64,000 nt of DNA from Methanospirillum lacunae. GTDB taxonomy: Archaea > Halobacteriota > Methanomicrobia > Methanomicrobiales > Methanospirillaceae. The notes below the pieces were generated by a model. That model made no database searches, was not told the origin of the DNA, and worked only from the letters and a program-made list of their open reading frames with translations. Positions 37,222 through 44,663 of the stretch are shown here, in pieces. Both the position numbers and the translations under genes were made by a program. Numbering within the stretch: the first letter of the stretch is position 1; each line of letters begins with the position of its first letter. The DNA lies in NCBI RefSeq assembly GCF_003173355.1, contig NZ_QGMY01000018.1, positions 28,514 to 92,513 of the forward strand. The letters run 5' to 3'.

Positions 37222-37679
37222 TCGAATATGCGGATTTCCTCATTCTGAAAAGATGAAATGATCCTATTGACCATCAATGACAATCGTGAATGTGAGAGAG
37301 ATCAAAAAAGAGATACCAGATCAAACAACTTAAATTTTTAAGACTCAAGCATAATTTTTAAAAAAATAGATAAAATTCAATCTTTTTTAGATTAATGGAC
37401 GCGTATTTTATTCTTCAGCCTCAAGTTCATTGACGAGCAATAAAACGCAGAATTAAATAACGAACTGCTGATGAAGGTGTGTGAACGATACCGTTCACCG
37501 TTGAGAGAAACGCCGTACCACATGGGCGAGTCAACCCGATTCAGGTGGCTGCTAATTTCCCCATGAATTCAGGTTGAAGAATCGCTGATGCAGATATTGT
37601 TCACCACCGGGTATCAATATTGTGATCATCAGCCCATCGTCCATGCATGGTTTATTCGTAAGTATACGAGGTCATGCAA
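37222..37679. other. Long leader region of the alcohol dehydrogenase gene
   Basis: No gene called. AT-rich, TATA-like DNA at 37329-37390 is followed by about 290 bases of higher GC. The clearest element is a perfect hairpin, GTGAACG-ATAC-CGTTCAC at 37481-37498. A 31-codon open frame (37470-37565) overlaps it but has no ribosome binding site. A structured, long 5' leader for adf is possible. Confidence 0.4.
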
Positions 37680-38672
37680 ATGGAAACTAAAATTGGATAT
37701 TTTGCATCCATAGAGCAATACAAACCGATGGATGCCCTTGAACAGGCAGTAAGGGCAGAAAAAGTAGGATTCGAATCGATTTGGGTTGATGATCATTTTC
37801 ATCCCTGGTATCATACCGATGCTCAGTGCGGACAGGCATGGGCATGGATGGGAGCAGCTCTTCAGGCAACCAAGAAGGCATTTGTCTCGACCTGTATTAC
37901 GTGCCCGATTCTCAGATACAACCCCGGAGTAGTGGCACAAACCTTTGCAACACTCAGACAGATGTATCCAAACAGGGTTGGAATTGCAGTTGGAGCCGGT
38001 GAAGCCCTGAACGAGGTTCCGGTCACAGCACAGTGGCCCAGTGTTCCTGAGCGCCAGGCAATGACCATTGAAGCAGTAGAGGTCATGAAGAAACTCTGGG
38101 AAAGTAAAACCCCGGTTTCGTTTACCGGCAAATACTACAACCTTGAAAAGGCATTCCTGTATACCAAACCCGACGATAAAGTGCCGCTCTACTTCAGTGG
38201 AATGGGACCAAAAGGTGCCAAACTCGCAGGCATGCATGCAGACCATCTGATGACGGTGTCAGCCGATACAGATACACTGAAAAATGTCACCATTCCAAAA
38301 TTTGAAGAAGGTGCAAAGGAGGCTGGCAAGGATCCAAAGAAGATGGAGAAAGCCATGTTGATCTGGTACTCGGTAGATCCTGACTTTGACAAGGCTGTTG
38401 AAGGAAACCGGTTCTGGGCAGGATGCCTTGTGCCTTCAATGTTCAAGTATCGTGTCAGCGATCCACCAGAGGTTGAGATGCATGCAGATCTGGTTCATTC
38501 AGATGTCATCCAGAAGAACTTCCTGTGTGCAACCGATGCAGAGGGCCTTATCACAGAGATCGAACGGTTCAAGCAGGCAGGGATTACCCATTTCTGTCTT
38601 GGTAACTCCAGTCCGAACGTGAATTACGGAATTGATATCTTCAAGGATGTTATCCCGGCAGTAAAGGGATAA
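37680..38672 (+). CDS. adf: F420-dependent secondary alcohol dehydrogenase
   Basis: A 330-residue luciferase-like (LLM) enzyme that oxidises secondary alcohols such as 2-propanol with coenzyme F420, feeding electrons to methanogenesis. The sequence closely follows what I recall of the Adf protein of Methanoculleus: GYFASIEQYKPMDALEQAVR, WVDDHFHPWYH, ATLRQMYPNRVGIAVGAGEA and YFSGMGPKGAKLAG. I prefer the ATG at 37680 to that at 37674, because METKIGYF matches the family start and the GAGG ribosome binding site is then correctly spaced. A cupin gene follows after 24 bases. The enzyme suggests that the organism can use alcohols as hydrogen donors. Confidence 0.93.
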   Translation: METKIGYFASIEQYKPMDALEQAVRAEKVGFESIWVDDHFHPWYHTDAQCGQAWAWMGAALQATKKAFVSTCITCPILRYNPGVVAQTFATLRQMYPNRVGIAVGAGEALNEVPVTAQWPSVPERQAMTIEAVEVMKKLWESKTPVSFTGKYYNLEKAFLYTKPDDKVPLYFSGMGPKGAKLAGMHADHLMTVSADTDTLKNVTIPKFEEGAKEAGKDPKKMEKAMLIWYSVDPDFDKAVEGNRFWAGCLVPSMFKYRVSDPPEVEMHADLVHSDVIQKNFLCATDAEGLITEIERFKQAGITHFCLGNSSPNVNYGIDIFKDVIPAVKG

Positions 38673-38696
38673 TTAATTCACCTTTTTGAGGTACCT

Positions 38697-39090
38697 ATGA
38701 TTCATACCGATGTATCAAGGATGCTTGATCAGGGGGCGGTTATCTTTCCTGATCACAAAGAGGATCTCAACAAAAAATCCTGGTATACCCCCCCCGGGAT
38801 GGGTGGGAGTCTCACTTAAGGATATCATAACAGGGAAAGAAACCGGCGGGGCATTCAGTTATCACCTTGTCAAGATCACCAGGCACTGTGAAGTGCCTTC
38901 GCATGATCATGAGACACAGTGGGAATGGAATGTAATTCTAAAGGGAACTGGTTCGTTTGTCATCCAGGAAAAGGAGACGCAGGTAACCACCGGAGAGACG
39001 TATGTTACTCCCCCTGGTATTTCTCACACCGTCAAGGCAGGAAATAGTGAGCTGGTTATAACCGCTGTCTTTGTCCCTGCCCTCGGGTGA
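38697..39090 (+). pseudogene. Cupin-domain protein with a frameshift in a C8 run
   Basis: From the ATG at 38697 (MIHTDVSRMLDQGAVIFPDH) the frame runs 40 codons to a TAA at 38817. The next frame, open to 39090, continues perfectly as a cupin (HCEVPSHDHETQWEWN, then TPPGISHTV). The two halves join at WYTPPGWVGVSL if the eight-C run at 38788-38795 is read as seven. The cupin metal-binding histidines are retained. It follows adf in the same direction and is probably co-transcribed. It could be a true pseudogene, a phase-variable gene, or a base-calling error. Confidence 0.75.
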
Positions 39091-39155
39091 TAAGATCTTT
39101 TTGCGAGAGAGCGGAATGGACGTAACCTGGGCTGGAATATTTTAGATCTCACCGG

Positions 39156-39188
39156 GCCCCCTGCCATACAACGGGGGCATCTATTTTT
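39156..39188 (+). terminator. GC hairpin and T-rich tail after the cupin gene
   Basis: GCCCCC (39156-39161), an 11-base loop and GGGGGC (39173-39178) form a 6-bp GC stem, followed by CTATTTTTTATTT. It would end the adf-cupin transcript. Confidence 0.55.
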
Positions 39189-39301
39189 TATTTGAAATAA
39201 AACTTGAACGCCTGTATTTTTAGAATGATCCGGATAATGTATCCTAAATTAAGAAGTACACATTGAGATGAGTTTTGTTTTTTTCAGCACGTGTATTCGG
39301 G

Positions 39302-39403
39302 CTATTTCACAATTTTGCGAAAGTGAAATAGAGGCATAAAAACCGTAGAACGCTGTAAATCCTATGTATTGAAGAAAGTTATAAATCCCCCGATCACTTT
39401 CGC
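39302..39403 (+). promoter_or_regulatory. Promoter and inverted-repeat operators of the polymerase cassette
   Basis: CTATTTCAC at 39302-39310 and GTGAAATAG at 39323-39331 are a perfect 9-bp inverted repeat. Overlapping it, GCGAAAGTG (39317-39325) recurs in reverse orientation as CACTTTCGC (39395-39403). A TATA box (TTATAAAT at 39379-39386) lies between them, so the second site is at the expected transcription start. This suggests a repressor that loops or blocks the promoter of the cassette, perhaps relieved by DNA damage. Confidence 0.5.
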
Positions 39404-39451
39404 CCTGCATCCTAAACCTTTACATACTGGAGCTCATGATCAGGGTATGCC

Positions 39452-39955
39452 ATGCCTCCAGTCTTACACCCTGCCATATCAGGATCCTCGGGGTCCTTCT
39501 CGGTAATTGCAGCCCCAGTCGGGATCTTATTGGAGGCGCTCAGTACCCTGCTGAGATCAAACCAGAATCAAACCCTGTACCTGTGTGGTAATTATCCACA
39601 AATTCTCACGAAACTATTTGTCAATCATGAACACGTAAAAATCCGGCGGGCACTTACCGCATATCAGATCCTGACAATTCTGGAAGATGCCGATGAACCG
39701 CTCATCCTTTTTGAACATGACAGATCCTGGTACCAGGATACTCCTGAACTCATACCAATTATCGGGGAGATTTGCAGGCGCAAATCTGCGAATTTACAGA
39801 TGGTTCTTCTCTTTTCAGACAGAGTGGATCGGTGGTTTTCAGAGATTGATCCCTATGCAAACCGGGTGGTGTATTACCTGGACACTCTGGCAAAACCGAG
39901 AAAAAACCATTCAACTCCGGTGAATATCCAGAACACACTGGAAGGGCTCTGGTGA
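39452..39955 (+). CDS. RecA-like protein without a P-loop, polymerase-cassette gene 1
   Basis: A 167-residue protein. Its pattern (SVIAAPVGILLEALSTLLRS, YLCGNYPQILTKLFV, EPLILFEHDRSWYQDTPELI and QMVLLFSDRVDRWF) follows the strand order of the RecA/RadA core, including a Walker B-like hhhhEhD strand. The first strand lacks the GxxxxGKT P-loop, so ATP hydrolysis is unlikely. It is 5 bases upstream of a family B polymerase gene and probably an accessory subunit, analogous in logic to ImuA/SulA-like partners of mutagenic polymerases. The RecA relationship is my reading of the pattern and needs a profile search. Confidence 0.6.
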   Translation: MPPVLHPAISGSSGSFSVIAAPVGILLEALSTLLRSNQNQTLYLCGNYPQILTKLFVNHEHVKIRRALTAYQILTILEDADEPLILFEHDRSWYQDTPELIPIIGEICRRKSANLQMVLLFSDRVDRWFSEIDPYANRVVYYLDTLAKPRKNHSTPVNIQNTLEGLW

Positions 39956-39960
39956 TCTGA

Positions 39961-41946
39961 ATGAGCAGTTCAGGCACATTTATTCTTGATTCATGCAGGA
40001 CCAAGAAGGGTATCAGTTTTTGGCAGATCACTGATGGCAGACTTGAGATAACACATCACACCTACTCTCCCTCGTTTCTGATACATTTCAGGGAGCCAGA
40101 TCTTCATCGCACTGTCATAGAAGAACTCCATTCCACCTATGGGATCGCAGAATGCTCGTTCAGATCTATCTACGAAGAATACCAGGGCTATAAGGTTGAT
40201 GCAGGAAGAGAAGTTGCAGAGGAGATTGAGAAACAGACCAATTACAAGGTTTCTTTATTTAATGTAGATATAAGACCGGAACAGCAGTTTGCTGCAGAAC
40301 ATGCCATTGTTCCCGGAGGTATCTGTGGGGTGGACCGGTTCAATCCAGTACACGAATTTCCTGGCACAACAATGGAGATCGCCTTCTCTGAGAATCCACA
40401 TCGGTCAGAGCATACCGGAACTATTTCAGTGACAGATCTGGATCGACAGAGACCATACATCCTGGAAGGATCAGACAGACAGAACATTGATGATCTCTGT
40501 GATATTGTTCAAACCTGTGATCCTGATCTGATCCTCTTTCCCGATTATGATCGCTGGTCATCGTACATTTGTGATCTGGCAGATAAGTGGGGTATTGTAA
40601 ATACGTTAAGTCGGACTGGACGATTTAGAAGACTTTCATCAAGATCATATTTTTCATACGGACGAATGGAACACCGGCTCGGGGCAATGGTTCCGGAAGG
40701 ACGGGTTATTGTTGATACACGGCAGAGTTTTATGTACCGGGAAGGAGATGCCAGGGGAATCTTTCTTGCCTCCCGCCTCTCCGGGCTCTCGCCTAACCTG
40801 ACCTGCAGGCTCACACCCGGGACTCTTGTCTCAAGTTACGAGGTATATGAGGCCCTGGCCCGAGGGATTGCTGTTCCGTTCAGAAAAAACGATGCCGAGG
40901 CACACCGGAGAATTGAAGATATGAGGCTTGATTACCGAGGAGGCTTGACACTGCAGCCACAACCCGGGATCTACGAAGATGTAACCCAGATTGACTTCAC
41001 GTCGTTTTATCCTTCAATCATTGTAAAGTATAACCTCTCACCCGAGACTCTGAAATACCCGGAAAAAACCGGATTTTTAGCATCTGTGCTCAGACCGATA
41101 CTCGATCTCAGGCAGATCACCAAACAGAGGAAGCGGGTCGATCCCACGTATGCCGGGATGGATGGAATTCTAAAATGGATGCTCGTGACATGTTTCGGGT
41201 ATACCGGGTACAAAAATGCCAGGTTCGGAAGGATCGAAGTTCACGAGCAGATCACACTCAGAGCTACAGAACTGCTCCAGGAGTGTGTCTCAACAATTGG
41301 CGATCTCCGGGGCAGGGTTCTTCATGCAATTATTGATTGTCTCTTTATCCAGGAATGTGATCCGCTGAAAGCCCAGTTTGAGATAGAGAAACTCACCGAC
41401 ATTAAAACCGAGATTGAGCAGTATGACTGGATCGTGTTTCTTCCCCAGATTGACGGGACCGGTTCATATGGAAATTATTATGGGAGGCTTATGAACGGGA
41501 AGATAAAAGCCAGGGGAGTTGCTGCAAGGCGGAGGAACACACCGGCATATATCAGGCAGATGCAGGAAGCGATGCTGACCCTGATGGCTCATGAGCATGA
41601 AGTCAATGCAATTGCATCCCACTGGTCAGAGGTCAGGGATCTCTATCGTCAGTATTCAAACGGGCTCAGGGATGCTGATCCGAGGGATCTGGTAATAAAG
41701 AGGAGAATCGGAAAAGAACGATATCAAAATAAGTGTATTCCCCAGGCTGTCATTGATGTGTATCGACAGTATGGCGTCGAACTGGTTCCCGGGATGGATG
41801 CCTCGTTTATTGTCAGGGATGAAAAAGGGCTGCTCGTTGATCCCTCATTTGATCCAAAAGGAATTGATGCCAGGTATTATCAACGGCTTTTGGACCGGGC
41901 CTGGAAAGAGATTGAATTTGTCCACAAAGTCAGTGAGACGTATTGA
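39961..41946 (+). CDS. Divergent family B DNA polymerase (PolB2-like)
   Basis: A 661-residue polymerase, shorter than replicative PolB (about 780-900). Motif A is canonical (QIDFTSFYPSIIVKY, Asp345). Motif B survives in altered form (LKWMLVTCFGYTGYKNARFG, Lys405). Motif C, normally YGDTDS, reads HAIIDCLF: only the second aspartate (Asp459), equivalent to the main metal ligand in known PolB structures, is kept. In the N-terminal exonuclease region the first motif is replaced by TTMEIAFSENPH and the second by FPDYDRWSSY, so proofreading is probably lost. This fits the PolB2 lineage implicated in damage tolerance. It is flanked by two RecA-like genes with gaps of 5 and 1 bases. Confidence 0.85.
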   Translation: MSSSGTFILDSCRTKKGISFWQITDGRLEITHHTYSPSFLIHFREPDLHRTVIEELHSTYGIAECSFRSIYEEYQGYKVDAGREVAEEIEKQTNYKVSLFNVDIRPEQQFAAEHAIVPGGICGVDRFNPVHEFPGTTMEIAFSENPHRSEHTGTISVTDLDRQRPYILEGSDRQNIDDLCDIVQTCDPDLILFPDYDRWSSYICDLADKWGIVNTLSRTGRFRRLSSRSYFSYGRMEHRLGAMVPEGRVIVDTRQSFMYREGDARGIFLASRLSGLSPNLTCRLTPGTLVSSYEVYEALARGIAVPFRKNDAEAHRRIEDMRLDYRGGLTLQPQPGIYEDVTQIDFTSFYPSIIVKYNLSPETLKYPEKTGFLASVLRPILDLRQITKQRKRVDPTYAGMDGILKWMLVTCFGYTGYKNARFGRIEVHEQITLRATELLQECVSTIGDLRGRVLHAIIDCLFIQECDPLKAQFEIEKLTDIKTEIEQYDWIVFLPQIDGTGSYGNYYGRLMNGKIKARGVAARRRNTPAYIRQMQEAMLTLMAHEHEVNAIASHWSEVRDLYRQYSNGLRDADPRDLVIKRRIGKERYQNKCIPQAVIDVYRQYGVELVPGMDASFIVRDEKGLLVDPSFDPKGIDARYYQRLLDRAWKEIEFVHKVSETY

Positions 41947-41947
41947 T

Positions 41948-42511
41948 ATGGGTGAACAGAATAATCCGCTCAAAGATATTCCAGCCGATGCATTCTCTAT
42001 CTTTCAGGCTTCTCATACCTACTTTCATGCATGCCTGGCTGATATTCCCAGCAGGTATCCGGTTGGCACAATCTCATACATCAATAACCATGATTATGTT
42101 CCGCTTCTCCAGTTCAGGGATGAAGATCAGGACAGGCTGAACCACATTAAGATCAACAAACTTGCTGATCTCCTCGATTATATTTCACGTGATACTTCAT
42201 CGATCCTTTTTATCGAATATCACCTGGCCTGGTTCAGGCCTGATAACAAGGAGGAACTTGAGCAGTTCTGTGAGACCTGCAAAACCAGAGCCCGGGCAGG
42301 AGGACCGGTAGCTGTGATCACTGCGGTGATGGATAGAAATCTTCTCTCTCTTGATGGAAAAGCAGATTACTTTTTCCAGGTCAAACCATGGGAACTTAAG
42401 GGAAGGGCCCGGGCAATAAAGGACCAGACAGAACTCAATATGTTTTTGAAGTCCTGCACCGGTGTCGTTCAGAGAGGTAGATTGTTTGGACAGATGAAAC
42501 TGGAAATATAA
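41948..42511 (+). CDS. Second RecA-like protein without a P-loop, polymerase-cassette gene 3
   Basis: A 187-residue protein starting at an ATG one base after the polymerase stop. An upstream in-frame ATG at 41753 would overlap the polymerase by 190 bases and is rejected. The core PVGTISYINNHDYVPLLQF, SSILFIEYHLAWFRPDNKEE and GGPVAVITAVMDRNLLSLD, then KADYFFQVKPWELKG, is again RecA-like with a Walker B-type strand but no P-loop. Similar length and fold pattern to gene 1 suggest that the two may flank the polymerase as unlike subunits. Function inferred from context. Confidence 0.65.
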   Translation: MGEQNNPLKDIPADAFSIFQASHTYFHACLADIPSRYPVGTISYINNHDYVPLLQFRDEDQDRLNHIKINKLADLLDYISRDTSSILFIEYHLAWFRPDNKEELEQFCETCKTRARAGGPVAVITAVMDRNLLSLDGKADYFFQVKPWELKGRARAIKDQTELNMFLKSCTGVVQRGRLFGQMKLEI

Positions 42512-42653
42512 GAGAGGAGTTAAAGGGGCTAGAGAAAAATCACAGACAAGATCTCCATTTTCAAAATTACGCCAAGTAGCAGGTTCGTTGCTTCATCAAT
42601 ACACGCCGCAAAAAAAACGATTCATTTTTCATTACATACACTAATTTCACTTC

Positions 42654-44150
42654 ATGAGAAGACCTTCCCTACAATATCTTCTCCTGGCAATCTGCGTTAT
42701 TGCAGGAATATCTATTTGTTTTGGATATGCAGAGATGAGTCAGGAAAATAGCAGGCTCGCAGGATTTGACAATTTTATCACTCATACGATGGAAGAGTAT
42801 GAAGTCCCGGGCGTTGTTGTTGGTATCGTAGAGAACGATTCTGTCGTGTATCTGAAAGGTTTTGGTGCTCGTGAACTCGGAAAACCCGATTTGGTTGATC
42901 CTGACACCAGGTTTCAGATCGCATCAGTGACCAAGTATATTACCGGGGCTGCCATCGGTACGCTTGTTGATGAAGGAAAACTGAACTGGGATACACCGGT
43001 AATCACGTACCTGCCAGATTTTACATTGAAGGATTCCTATGTCGGAAATCATTCAAATCTTCGCGATATGCTTGCTCACCGGACAGGTCTCCGGCGTGAC
43101 GGGGAACTACTCGGCAGAATCGGATACTCTAATGATGAAATATTGCACCGTATGAGATACCTCGAATCTGATGCAGGGTTCAGGGAGCGGTACCTCTACT
43201 CTAATGCCGGATACTTCATTGCAGGGGAGGCAGCAGCAAAAGTCGATAACCGGAGTTGGGAAGATTTAACCGATGCACGGATTATCAAACCACTTGGAAT
43301 GACCAGATCAGGATCTCATCCGGAGACTCTCTATCTTGACGATAACCATTATTCCGGCCACGGAGGGGCACCGGGAGATGTTCAGATCATTCCGCTTGAG
43401 AATGCATCACTCCCTGCTGCCGGCCAGGTTGTCTCAACCGGAAGGGACATGACACAGTTTCTGCGGTTGATGCTGAACAATGGAACAATTGACGGTAAAC
43501 AGATTCTCACGCCAAAGACTGTTACCGATATCCATGCAGCAAGCCTTGTCGCCGGACGAAGCGGACCGCTGAGAGATCCAAACGGTGCTGTCGGTCTTGG
43601 ATGTGACTCGTATTACTTCCTTGGAGATCGCATCATTGAGAAGAACGGAGCTCTTGATGGTGTTCGCTCCATTGTAATCCTCATTCCCGAAAAGAAGAGC
43701 GGGCTTGTAGTTATCGCCAACAAGCAGCTCACTGCATTCCCGGAGGCAGTACGAGATGAATTCCTTGAACGATATATCGGGAAAAGTGGAGTAGACCTCC
43801 AGGCACAGGAAAAAGCATCACAGGCAGGATGGAACTCTCTCATTAAAAACCCCGACCGGCCATTTAATCCAGAACCAGCGAAAATAAGCCCATCTGCCAT
43901 TGCAGGAACATACACGAGCGATATGTATGGCAGCATGCTGATTGAAGAAGGACCGAATGCAGAAAATATGACCCTCGGACTCGGTCCTAACGGGTATGAA
44001 GGGAACCTGACACACTGGACCAACAACACATGGTATCTCTCGTTCCCGAACCCCGACGATCTGGTTGGATACCTCACCTTCACAGCGACTCCTACCGGTT
44101 CAGTTGAGGGAATAGTATCAGATGAGTTTGGTTCCTTCACCCGGGCCTGA
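42654..44150 (+). CDS. Exported serine beta-lactamase/penicillin-binding-family hydrolase
   Basis: A 498-residue secreted protein with an N-terminal signal segment (residues about 5-24), the class C-type catalytic motif SVTK (in QIASVTKYITGAAIG), the YSN motif (RYLYSNAGYFIAGEAA), and a GHGGAPGDV region. A C-terminal beta domain (about 400-498) resembles the DUF3471-like tail of this family. Methanogens lack peptidoglycan, so the target is more likely a peptide, ester or lactone than a cell-wall crosslink. It is encoded alone between the polymerase cassette and a proC-like relic. Confidence 0.9.
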   Translation: MRRPSLQYLLLAICVIAGISICFGYAEMSQENSRLAGFDNFITHTMEEYEVPGVVVGIVENDSVVYLKGFGARELGKPDLVDPDTRFQIASVTKYITGAAIGTLVDEGKLNWDTPVITYLPDFTLKDSYVGNHSNLRDMLAHRTGLRRDGELLGRIGYSNDEILHRMRYLESDAGFRERYLYSNAGYFIAGEAAAKVDNRSWEDLTDARIIKPLGMTRSGSHPETLYLDDNHYSGHGGAPGDVQIIPLENASLPAAGQVVSTGRDMTQFLRLMLNNGTIDGKQILTPKTVTDIHAASLVAGRSGPLRDPNGAVGLGCDSYYFLGDRIIEKNGALDGVRSIVILIPEKKSGLVVIANKQLTAFPEAVRDEFLERYIGKSGVDLQAQEKASQAGWNSLIKNPDRPFNPEPAKISPSAIAGTYTSDMYGSMLIEEGPNAENMTLGLGPNGYEGNLTHWTNNTWYLSFPNPDDLVGYLTFTATPTGSVEGIVSDEFGSFTRA

Positions 44151-44199
44151 TCAGATCAACCGAATAAGAAATAAAAACGAAAATTGAGCCAGAAACAGG

Positions 44200-44560
44200 A
44201 AGTGACAGATGGATGAAAGGCTTTCAATATCCAGCGACCGATCTTTCGCCACGAGTAAGGCTGTCGGAAAACAGACACCATCTGTCAGTTCATGCATCTG
44301 ATCTTTTTTCTCAACTATGATAACCTCCAGTCCAATCATTTTGAGATGGTTCCTGACAACCAGGGATCAAGGATAAAGTTCGGTAATACTTTTTCGTGCC
44401 AGGATGGTTTCAGGGCCGCTGGGTATCATCCGATGAACCGGTATGTTCCAGAGATTCTGAAGAGTACTTGCTGAAATTCCTGCCATGCAGGATATTACAA
44501 TCGTTGATGGGCACCCTGAATTCTGGATAGCGAGAAAAGTGACTGTGGCCGGATTGTGAC
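44200..44560 (-). pseudogene. Relic of a proC-like (pyrroline-5-carboxylate reductase) gene
   Basis: The minus strand, read from about 44555, gives VTFLAIQNSGCPSTIVISCM, then AGISASTLQNLWNIPVHRMI, PSGPETILARKSITELYP, an in-frame TGA, and LKMIGLEVIIVEKKDQMHEL, TDGVCFPTALLVA. This follows ProC: the strand before VISxxAGI, the VVRxMPxxP motif, then the EVVxVEEKxMDAVTALSGSGPA dimer region. The N-terminal Rossmann half is missing and a stop interrupts the frame, so the gene is dead. The identification rests on motif order and is moderately sure. Confidence 0.5.
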
Positions 44561-44663
44561 TAATGTCTAGAAGGAGTTGAGACAGGAGAGCCGGTAAATT
44601 CGCCCTCCATTTTATTCAGGTTACCTTTTTTTTACGGTATATGAGAAAATATCTCACTAATAC

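Noticed and set aside
37470..37565. 31-codon frame overlapping the adf leader hairpin
   Set aside because: No ribosome binding site and the hairpin explains the sequence equally well; kept only as part of the leader description.
41753..41947. Upstream ATG extending the third polymerase-cassette gene by 65 codons
   Set aside because: It would lie inside the polymerase coding sequence, whereas the ATG at 41948 directly follows its stop and begins the conserved-looking protein.
43613..44140. 175-codon minus-strand frame opposite the beta-lactamase-family gene
   Set aside because: No start context, and the plus-strand frame carries clear catalytic motifs.
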